A DNA stretch of 11,423 bases from SIG710 sp045595425 (GTDB lineage: Bacteria; Bacillota; Clostridia; Oscillospirales; CAG-272). Positions 6,801-11,423 of the stretch are shown here, in pieces. The position numbers were made by a program, and so were the translations under genes. Under the pieces are notes generated by a model. That model made no database searches, was not told where the DNA came from, and worked only from the letters and a program-made list of their open reading frames with translations. The DNA is taken from positions 1-11,423 of the forward strand of contig JAZOAL010000115.1 in assembly GCA_045595425.1 (NCBI GenBank), written 5' to 3'. How positions within the stretch are numbered: position 1 is the stretch's first letter; each line of letters begins with the position of its first letter.

Positions 6801-6977
6801 GCTTATGTTATAAACACCAGCGATCCTGCTTCCTCCGGCGTGATCCGTGACGGTTTTGAGATCCGTAAATATGCAACCGAGAATAATGTGACTATGTTCA
6901 CGAGCCTTGATACCGTTCGAGTTCTTCTCGATGTTCTTGAAGAAACTACACTTACAATATCCACTATTGATTCGTAA
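3804..6977 (+). CDS. carB: Carbamoyl-phosphate synthase large subunit
   Basis: It makes carbamoyl phosphate from bicarbonate, ammonia and two ATP; ammonia normally comes through a tunnel from the glutaminase subunit CarA. The 1057-residue length is normal. The duplicated synthetase halves are clear: KKILIIGSGPIVIGQAAEFD near residue 8 and KKIIVLGAGPIRIGQGVEFD near 547. Each is followed by an ATP-grasp domain (IEVNPRVSRSSALASKA in the first, IEVNPRSSRTVPFLSKA in the second). An oligomerisation region lies between them, and from about residue 930 a methylglyoxal-synthase-like allosteric domain carries ATAGTA, the usual effector phosphate site. UMP inhibition there would be expected from the family. 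CGGAGG precedes the ATG by ten bases. No carA lies beside it, which is unusual. pyrK follows after 9 bases, so co-translation is likely. Confidence 0.97.
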   Translation: MAKRKDLKKILIIGSGPIVIGQAAEFDYAGTQACLALKEEGYEVVLVNSNPATIMTDTTIADKVYMEPLTLEYIAKILRYERPDAIVPGIGGQTGLNLAMQLEKKGILRECHTELLGTSSESIERAEDRELFKELCESIGEPVIPSEITYNLEEAKEAANRIGYPVVLRPAFTLGGTGGGFAYNEEELIEIGTNGFKLSPVHQVLIEKSVKGYKEIEFEVMRDSNDHAITICGMENIDPVGVHTGDSLVVAPIMTLSKEDEKMLNDSAIKIIRELKIEGGCNVQFALNPHTSEYYLIEVNPRVSRSSALASKASGYPIARVTAKIAVGMALEDIKIANTNAAFEPRLDYVIAKLPRFPFDKFTTASNTLGTQMKATGEVMGIGSTLEECLLKGIRSLEVGVNHIYHHKFDNMTDAELREYISEFRDDNIFAIAELIYRGATVAEIHDITKITPFFLEAIKRIIDMEETLKAHPYDLAILTDAKKMGFSDKYVARMWKCAELDVYDFRKKNNLFPVFRMVDTCHTGAYIPYFYSSYTGKNDSVLTDKKKIIVLGAGPIRIGQGVEFDYSTVHAVTTIKKSGYEAIIINNNPETVSTDYTTADKLYFEPLTAEDVMNIIEFEKPEGVIASLGGQTAINLAEPLHKRGVKIIGTDCDAIDKAENRDMFEKLLSELGIPQPKGKAVTKIEDGIKTAAEIGYPVLVRPSFVLGGRAMQIVANEQQLRHYLKTAVEIDEDKPVLVDKYISGKEVEVDAICDGQNVFVPGIMELVERTGIHSGDSISVYPTFSISDKVKGTILQYAKKLGLGIGIVGLYNIQFIVDKNEEVYIIEVNPRSSRTVPFLSKATGYSLADIATEVIMGKSLREQGIFGIYPEEKKRWYVKVPVFSFNKLRGLDAYLSPEMKSTGEAIGYDDKYYRALYKALQASGMHLQNYGTVLATIADCDKEEALPLIRRFYNLGFNIEATAGTATFLKNNGIRTHVLKKLSDGSDEIADSLRQGHIAYVINTSDPASSGVIRDGFEIRKYATENNVTMFTSLDTVRVLLDVLEETTLTISTIDS

Positions 6978-6986
6978 GGTGCAGAA

Positions 6987-7721
6987 ATGAAACAGACAAT
7001 ATTTGAGATAAAAGAAAATATAAATATCGCCAAAAATGTCTTCCGCATGACTCTTGCGGGAGACACGGAGGGCATTATTCCCGGTCAGTTTGTTAATATC
7101 AAGCTGGATGGGTATTACCTGCGCAGACCTATCTCTGTGTGCGATGTTCCCGAGGGCGGAACGCTTGTCATCATCTATAAGGTGGTTGGCAAGGGAACCG
7201 AGCTTATGAGCTGTATGACCGAGGGAAGACTTGATGTTCTCACACAGCTCGGCAACGGATATGATCTCAGCAGAAGCGGTGATAAGCCTCTGCTTATCGG
7301 CGGCGGTGTCGGCGTTCCGCCTCTTTATATGCTTGCTAAAAAGCTGGCAGAGCAGGGCAAGAAGGTTTCCGTCATTCTCGGCTTTAATACAAAGGACGAG
7401 ATATTCTATGAAGACGAATTCAAGGCTCTCGGAGTTGATGTTTCTGTTGCGACAGCCGATGGCTCTTATGGCGTGAAGGGCTTTGTAACGAACGCAATGG
7501 AAGGTATGGATTTTTCATATTTCTATACCTGCGGGCCAGAGCCGATGCTTCGCGCTGTCTGCCATGCAACGGATGTCAGTGGCGAGCTGAGCTTTGAGGA
7601 AAGAATGGGATGCGGCTTCGGTGCTTGCATGGGCTGCTCCTGCAAGACGCTTACGGGCTATAAGCGCATATGTAAGGACGGTCCCGTTATGCGAAAGGAG
7701 GAGATCATATGGAACGCTTAA
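6987..7721 (+). CDS. pyrK: Dihydroorotate dehydrogenase B, electron-transfer subunit
   Basis: It is the FAD and [2Fe-2S] subunit that passes electrons from PyrD to NAD+ in the heterotetrameric type 1B dihydroorotate dehydrogenase of Gram-positive bacteria. The 244 residues show a ferredoxin-reductase fold: FAD motif RRPISVCD (46-53), LGNGYDL (88-94), the nucleotide-binding loop GGGVGVPP (105-112), and CGPEPM before the C-terminal cluster. The iron-sulfur ligands are Cys209, Cys214, Cys217 and Cys229 (C-x4-C-x2-C-x11-C, the PyrK pattern), with an extra Cys219. The start follows AAGGTG, which overlaps the carB stop codon. Its last 13 bases overlap pyrD, whose ribosome site lies inside this gene. 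That ties production of the two subunits together. Confidence 0.95.
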   Translation: MKQTIFEIKENINIAKNVFRMTLAGDTEGIIPGQFVNIKLDGYYLRRPISVCDVPEGGTLVIIYKVVGKGTELMSCMTEGRLDVLTQLGNGYDLSRSGDKPLLIGGGVGVPPLYMLAKKLAEQGKKVSVILGFNTKDEIFYEDEFKALGVDVSVATADGSYGVKGFVTNAMEGMDFSYFYTCGPEPMLRAVCHATDVSGELSFEERMGCGFGACMGCSCKTLTGYKRICKDGPVMRKEEIIWNA

Positions 7722-8620
7722 AGGTAAATCTTTGCGGCATAGATATGGATAACCCCATAATCCCTGCCAGCGGTACTTTTGGCTACGGATATGAGTTCGC
7801 AGAGCTTTATGATATCAACATTCTCGGCACATTCTCCTTCAAGGGAACGACCAAAGATCCCCGTTTCGGCAATCCAACACCGAGAATTGCGGAGTGCAGC
7901 TCGGGAATGATAAACGCTGTGGGACTTCAGAATCCCGGCGTTGAAAAGGTTATAAGTGAAGAGCTTCCCAGACTCGCAAAATGCTTTGATAAAAAGGTCA
8001 TGGCAAATGTCAGCGGATTTTCTGTTGAGGACTATGCCTATACCTGCGAAAAACTCGATAAATGCGATCAGGTCGGCTGGCTTGAGGTAAACGTAAGCTG
8101 TCCTAATGTCCACGGAGGCGGAATGAGCTTCGGCACTTCCCCCGAGGCGGCGGCAGAGGTCACAAGAGCAGTTAAAAAGGTAACCACAAAGCCTGTTCTT
8201 ATCAAGCTCTCTCCCAATGTCACCGATATTGTCTCAATTGCAAAGGCTTGCGAGGAGGCAGGTGCAGACGGCATCAGCCTTATTAACACTCTTCTCGGTA
8301 TGCGCATAGATCTGAAAAGCAAAAAGCCGATAATCGCTAACAAAATGGGCGGTTTTTCGGGCAGCGCGATCTTCCCTGTGGCACTTAGAATGGTCTATCA
8401 GGTGGCCGGTGCTGTTAAGATCCCCGTGGTTGGTATGGGCGGCGTTTCGAGTGCCGAGGATGTTATCGAAATGATGCTTGCCGGCGCAACTGCAGTTGAG
8501 GTTGGCGCGGCAAATCTCATAGATCCCTATGTATGCCGCGATATCATCCGAAAATTACCCGAAGCAATGGATAAATACGGAATAAAAACATTAAATGAAA
8601 TTATAGGAGGTGCCCACTAA
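7709..8620 (+). CDS. pyrD: Dihydroorotate dehydrogenase B, catalytic subunit
   Basis: It oxidises dihydroorotate to orotate on FMN, the fourth step of the pathway; PyrK then delivers the electrons to NAD+. The protein is a 303-residue TIM barrel. Class 1 features are the active-site cysteine in NVSCPNVHGGG (Cys131), FSFKGTT (Lys45, at the FMN/substrate site), GMINAVGLQNPG (67-78), LIKLSPN (Lys166), and the FMN phosphate-binding loops VGMGGVSS and GATAVEVGAANL. A cysteine rather than serine base separates it from the membrane-linked class 2 enzymes. Start choice is firm: AAAGGAGG at 7694-7701 lies seven bases before the ATG, inside pyrK. Its TAA stop shares one base with the pyrF ATG. Confidence 0.96.
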   Translation: MERLKVNLCGIDMDNPIIPASGTFGYGYEFAELYDINILGTFSFKGTTKDPRFGNPTPRIAECSSGMINAVGLQNPGVEKVISEELPRLAKCFDKKVMANVSGFSVEDYAYTCEKLDKCDQVGWLEVNVSCPNVHGGGMSFGTSPEAAAEVTRAVKKVTTKPVLIKLSPNVTDIVSIAKACEEAGADGISLINTLLGMRIDLKSKKPIIANKMGGFSGSAIFPVALRMVYQVAGAVKIPVVGMGGVSSAEDVIEMMLAGATAVEVGAANLIDPYVCRDIIRKLPEAMDKYGIKTLNEIIGGAH

Positions 8621-9318
8621 TGGGAAAGGACGTTATCATAGCCTGCGATTTTGACAGCGCGGAAAAGGTATTTACATTTCTTGATAAGTTTACAGGCAGA
8701 AAGCCTTTCGTTAAGATCGGAATGGAGCTTTATTATGCAGAAGGACCTGCGATCGTGAAGGAGATCAAGAAGAGAGGTCATAAGATATTCCTTGACCTTA
8801 AGCTTCATGATATCCCCAATACAGTTAAAAAGTCTATGGCAGTTCTTTCTCGCCTTGATGTTGACATGACAAATCTTCATGCGGCAGGAACGGGAAGAAT
8901 GATGGAAGCGGCAATCGAAGGACTTACACGTGAGGACGGCACAAGACCTATGCTTATCGCCGTAACTCAGCTTACCTCCACAGACGAGGAGACAATGAAG
9001 AAGGATCTTCTCATTGATGCTCCGATTGCAGAGGTTGTTATGCACTATGCAGAGAACGCGAAAAACAGCGGACTTGACGGTGTTGTCTGCTCTCCTCTTG
9101 AGGCAGGCAAGGTTCATGAGAGATGCGGAGAGGGTTTTGTAACGGTAACTCCGGGCGTTCGTTTTGCAGACGGCGATATCGGAGACCAGAAGAGAGTTAT
9201 GACACCTGCCGAGGCAAAGAAGATCGGCTCTGATTATATCGTTGTGGGCAGACCCATAACAGCAGCGGAAGATCCCGTTGCCGCATATGAAAGATGCGTT
9301 GCGGAATTTGTTGGTTGA
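8620..9318 (+). CDS. pyrF: Orotidine 5'-phosphate decarboxylase
   Basis: It decarboxylates OMP to UMP, the last step of the pathway, without a cofactor. The 232-residue barrel shows the charged catalytic set: Lys32 in VKIG, and Asp59, Lys61 and Asp64 in LDLKLHDIPNTV (the DxKxxD signature). The phosphate gripper motifs follow: TPGVRF (177-182) and VVGRPIT (208-214, Arg211). Length and motifs match the short bacterial type (group I). AGGAGGT at 8605-8611 lies within the end of pyrD, and the ATG overlaps the pyrD stop as TAATG, a classic coupling arrangement. After it the tight packing ends: 111 bases with palindromes separate it from pyrE. Confidence 0.96.
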   Translation: MGKDVIIACDFDSAEKVFTFLDKFTGRKPFVKIGMELYYAEGPAIVKEIKKRGHKIFLDLKLHDIPNTVKKSMAVLSRLDVDMTNLHAAGTGRMMEAAIEGLTREDGTRPMLIAVTQLTSTDEETMKKDLLIDAPIAEVVMHYAENAKNSGLDGVVCSPLEAGKVHERCGEGFVTVTPGVRFADGDIGDQKRVMTPAEAKKIGSDYIVVGRPITAAEDPVAAYERCVAEFVG

Positions 9319-9331
9319 GTTTTTTAGTTGC

Positions 9332-9355
9332 TCATCGTCTCCCACGGGAGGATGA
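9332..9355 (+). repeat. Stem-loop in the pyrF-pyrE gap
   Basis: TCATC (9332-9336) and GATGA (9351-9355) pair, and inside them CTCC (9339-9342) pairs with GGAG (9347-9350) around the loop CCACG or CACG, leaving a small bulge. No T tract follows directly, so it is not an intrinsic terminator. It may affect processing or stability of the operon mRNA between pyrF and pyrE. Confidence 0.4.
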
Positions 9356-9397
9356 ACGATTTAGATAAATGAACGTCACATTAAAGTTTTTTGCCAA

Positions 9398-9415
9398 GCT
9401 TTTTTTCAAAAAAGC
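9398..9415 (+). repeat. A/T hairpin just before the pyrE ribosome site
   Basis: GCTTTTTT and AAAAAAGC form a perfect inverted repeat with a very small centre (TC). The hairpin ends one base before the GG that leads into the pyrE Shine-Dalgarno sequence AAAGGA (9418-9423). It may influence pyrE translation. The surrounding AAAGTTTTTTGCCAAGC is reminiscent of a dispersed clostridial intergenic repeat, from memory only. Confidence 0.4.
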
Positions 9416-9429
9416 GGAAAGGAAATAAA

Positions 9430-10083
9430 ATGGAAAGCTATAAGAGAGAATTTATACAGTTTCTTGAGGGCGCGGGAGTGCTGAAGTTTGGTGATTTTAC
9501 CGCAAAGAGCGGCAGAAAGATCCCCTATTTCATCAACGCAGGCATGATAAAGACGGGCGAGGATATCGCAAAGCTCGGTGAGTTCTATGCAAGAGCATAT
9601 ACAGAAAAGCTCGGTCAGAAAAAAGCTGTTCTTTATGGCCCTGCATATAAGGGAATATCCCTTGCAGTCTCCGCGGCGGTCGCTCTTTCGAAGAATGGTC
9701 TCAATGTCCCCTTCTTCTTTAACCGCAAAGAGATCAAGGATCACGGTGAGGGCGGAGTTTTTGTTGGATATGTGCCTGCCGCTCCCGAAGAGGTAGTAAT
9801 TATTGAGGACGTTATCACTGCGGGTACGGCTATCCGCGAGAGCATGGAGATACTTTCTCATCTTGAAGGCGTCAAGGTTGCCGCTACCTTCATTATGGTA
9901 GACCGCAAGGAAAAGGGTCAGACTGACAAGGGCGCAATGCAGGAGATTGAGGAGCAGTTTGGCTTCCCGGTATATTCGATAGTTGATGTTTACGATATCA
10001 TCGAATATCTCTCCGAGGACGAGAAAAACAAGGAAAACGTTGATAGAATCAAGAACTATCTGGCAGTAAACGGAGCGAAATAA
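9430..10083 (+). CDS. pyrE: Orotate phosphoribosyltransferase
   Basis: It joins orotate to 5-phosphoribosyl-1-pyrophosphate to give OMP. I place the start at the ATG at 9430, with AAAGGA six bases upstream; a longer reading from a TTG at 9391 would add 13 residues through the A/T hairpin and is unlikely. The product has 217 residues. The PRPP motif VIIEDVITAGTA is at 123-134, the mobile catalytic loop FNRKEIKDHGEGG at 97-109 (Lys100, Lys103, His105), and LYGPAYKGISLA at 68-79 forms the orotate/pyrophosphate side of the site. The first residues YKREFIQFLEGAGVLKFGDFTAKSGRK-type pattern (around 4-30) is typical of the family's N-terminal lid. A strong palindrome begins at its stop codon. Confidence 0.95.
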   Translation: MESYKREFIQFLEGAGVLKFGDFTAKSGRKIPYFINAGMIKTGEDIAKLGEFYARAYTEKLGQKKAVLYGPAYKGISLAVSAAVALSKNGLNVPFFFNRKEIKDHGEGGVFVGYVPAAPEEVVIIEDVITAGTAIRESMEILSHLEGVKVAATFIMVDRKEKGQTDKGAMQEIEEQFGFPVYSIVDVYDIIEYLSEDEKNKENVDRIKNYLAVNGAK

Positions 10084-10105
10084 GCCTTCCCTGCAAGGGA
10101 AGGCT
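10083..10105 (+). repeat. Palindromic element at the pyrE stop codon
   Basis: AGCCTTCCC (10083-10091) and GGGAAGGCT (10097-10105) are perfect 9-base inverted repeats with a TGCAA loop; the stem starts at the last base of the pyrE stop codon. No T run follows (ATAAACG), so it should not terminate transcription efficiently. The CCTTCCC/GGGAAGG stem resembles the repeats at 63-81 and 588-610. It may be a repeat insertion or an mRNA-stabilising hairpin between pyrE and pyrB. Confidence 0.5.
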
Positions 10106-10118
10106 ATAAACGACGATT

Positions 10119-10143
10119 GCGGAGGCGTTTACGCTTCCTCCGC
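10119..10143 (+). repeat. Second stem-loop in the pyrE-pyrB gap
   Basis: GCGGAGG (10119-10125) pairs with CCTCCGC (10137-10143); inside, GCG and CGC can pair around TTTA as a competing or extended stem. With the palindrome at 10083-10105 it makes a tandem of two G+C-rich hairpins in an 87-base gap. The GGGAAGGA motif just after it (10146-10153) could also pair with CCTTCCC of the first hairpin, offering an alternative fold. Confidence 0.45.
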
Positions 10144-10170
10144 TTGGGAAGGAATGAAGAAAGGATAAAA

Positions 10171-11262
10171 ATGAGAAGTCTGATCGATATACACGATTTT
10201 TCCGTAGAGGAAATTGACGGTCTTATTGAAACTGCAAATGACATAATTGCAAATCCTGCAAAATATGCGGAGAGATGCAAAGGAAAGAAGCTTGCCACCC
10301 TTTTCTATGAGCCTTCAACCAGGACCCGTCTCAGCTTTGAGGCGGCAATGATGGAGCTTGGAGGAAATGTTATCGGTTTTTCAGAGGCAGCCAGTTCTTC
10401 CGCTTCCAAAGGTGAGAGCGTTGCCGACACGGCGAAGGTAATGAGCGCATATGCCGATATTATCGCAATGCGTCATCCCCAGGAGGGCGCACCCTATGTG
10501 GCATCGAGAAATGCCTCTGTTCCGGTTATCAATGCAGGTGACGGCGGTCATAACCACCCCACGCAGACCCTTACAGATCTGCTTACCATATCCCGTGAAA
10601 AAGGCAGACTTGATAATCTTACGGTCGGTTTTTGCGGTGATCTTAAATACGGCAGAACGGTTCATTCGCTTATCGCGGCATTGGCGAGATATAAGAATGT
10701 TAAGATAGTGCTTATTTCTCCAGCCGAGCTTACTATTCCAAGCTATGTAAGGTTTGAGGTGCTGAATAAGAACGGCATGGAATATGTGGAGACAACAGAC
10801 CTTGAGGGAGCAATGCCGGAGCTTGACGTGCTCTATATGACGAGAATCCAGCGTGAACGCTTTGAGGAAGAAGCAGACTATGAGCGTCTCAAGGACAGCT
10901 ATATTCTCACCGAGAATAAGCTGAAGGGAGCAAAGAGTGACCTTGCAATACTTCATCCTCTGCCGAGAGTTAATGAGATAAGCGTAAAGGTGGATAGCGA
11001 TCCGCGTGCTTGCTATTTTAAGCAGGTACATAACGGAAAATATATCCGCATGGCTCTGATACTTCAGCTTCTTTCGGAGTCCGATGGCGTTGTTTCTCCC
11101 GAGCAGAGGGACGACATGCTTGTGAATAAGCTGTCGTGCGGAAACAAACGCTGTATAACACAGACCGAGCAAGAGCTTGATCAGCTTTTCAAAATAACAG
11201 ATCCCGATGCCGGAATCTGCCGCTGTGTTTATTGCGAAGCAAAGATGTTTCTGACAAAATAA
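10171..11262 (+). CDS. pyrB: Aspartate carbamoyltransferase catalytic chain fused to a PyrI-type zinc domain
   Basis: It condenses carbamoyl phosphate with aspartate, the committed step of the pathway. I place the start at 10171, five bases after AAAGGA; a start at 10117 would read 18 basic residues through the upstream hairpin. The product is 363 residues, against about 305-310 for a plain catalytic chain. Catalytic motifs are FYEPSTRTR (45-53), SSASKGES (77-84, the mobile Ser/Lys loop), MRHP (100-103), HPTQ (129-132), DLKYGRTVHS (157-166), TRIQRERF (224-231) and HPLPR (262-266). The extra tail has Cys323, Cys328, Cys352 and Cys355, spaced C-x4-C-x23-C-x2-C and ending CVYCE, exactly as in the E. 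coli PyrI zinc domain (CPNSNC..CKYCE). The PyrI nucleotide-binding half is absent. I infer intramolecular contact of the zinc domain with the catalytic trimer and no classical CTP/ATP control. Confidence 0.93.
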   Translation: MRSLIDIHDFSVEEIDGLIETANDIIANPAKYAERCKGKKLATLFYEPSTRTRLSFEAAMMELGGNVIGFSEAASSSASKGESVADTAKVMSAYADIIAMRHPQEGAPYVASRNASVPVINAGDGGHNHPTQTLTDLLTISREKGRLDNLTVGFCGDLKYGRTVHSLIAALARYKNVKIVLISPAELTIPSYVRFEVLNKNGMEYVETTDLEGAMPELDVLYMTRIQRERFEEEADYERLKDSYILTENKLKGAKSDLAILHPLPRVNEISVKVDSDPRACYFKQVHNGKYIRMALILQLLSESDGVVSPEQRDDMLVNKLSCGNKRCITQTEQELDQLFKITDPDAGICRCVYCEAKMFLTK

Positions 11263-11284
11263 ATAAAGAACCGAGAGCTTGAAA

Positions 11285-11306
11285 ATCTCCCGATATGAGA
11301 TGAAAT
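11285..11306 (+). terminator. Possible weak terminator after pyrB
   Basis: ATCTC (11285-11289) and GAGAT (11297-11301) form a 5 bp stem with a 7-base loop, followed by GAAATTTTT. It is the best candidate in the 161 bases after pyrB, but is weak. The remaining bases to the window edge are A+T rich and show no gene start, so the operon may end here or continue outside. Confidence 0.25.
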
Positions 11307-11423
11307 TTTTCTCCGTCCGGATAAAAACCGTCTTTTCTTGCTTTAAAATTTAAAGAGTACATTTATAAAGATCTCGTTAAAGACAGATTAGCTAAACTGG
11401 TTTTGTCGGGATCTGGTATTTTT

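Noticed and set aside
9391..9429. Longer PyrE starting at TTG 9391
   Set aside because: The extension encodes PSFFSKKRKGNK from an A/T hairpin, and the Shine-Dalgarno sequence AAAGGA correctly serves ATG 9430.
10117..10170. Longer PyrB starting at ATG 10117
   Set aside because: The added 18 residues are a basic run read from a palindrome; ATG 10171 has a good ribosome site and begins the family-typical sequence.

Overview
The window carries a nearly complete de novo UMP biosynthesis operon on the + strand, in the order pyrC, carB, pyrK, pyrD, pyrF, pyrE, pyrB (about 2.35-11.26 kb). A divergent, monocistronic gene for a secreted lipoprotein lies at 804-2210 on the minus strand, and a gene-free, repeat-rich stretch fills 1-803. 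The two-subunit NAD-linked dihydroorotate dehydrogenase (PyrK plus PyrD type 1B), strong AGGAGG-type ribosome sites, consensus sigma-A type promoters, moderate G+C and the intergenic repeats point to a Firmicute, most likely a gut-type clostridium of the Oscillospiraceae/Ruminococcaceae group. This placement is an inference from style; there is no rRNA or marker gene in the window.

Region by region. Bases 1-803 hold several families of short inverted repeats and no convincing gene. Bases 2211-2555 separate the lipoprotein gene from pyrC and carry two divergent promoters, each with a perfect TTGACA/17 bp/TATAAT match, two inverted repeats between them, and a leader of about 170 nt for the pyr operon. 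The leader can fold into a compact three-stem junction followed at once by an intrinsic terminator, so the operon is very likely controlled by attenuation. I saw no PyrR-type binding loop. From pyrC to pyrF the genes are tightly packed, with gaps of 21 and 9 nt and overlaps of 13 and 1 nt. The pyrF-pyrE and pyrE-pyrB junctions are looser (111 and 87 nt) and contain palindromic elements.

How the genes work together. CarB makes carbamoyl phosphate, PyrB joins it to aspartate, PyrC closes the ring to dihydroorotate, PyrD with PyrK oxidises it to orotate using NAD+, PyrE adds the ribose phosphate and PyrF decarboxylates OMP to UMP. The glutaminase subunit of carbamoyl-phosphate synthase (carA) is not present and must lie elsewhere if the pathway uses glutamine.

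The most notable item is PyrB. After a full catalytic chain it carries a tail of about 55 residues whose four cysteines have exactly the spacing of the zinc domain of the PyrI regulatory chain (C-x4-C-x23-C-x2-C). The nucleotide-binding half of PyrI is absent. This looks like a natural fusion of the catalytic chain to the PyrI zinc domain alone.
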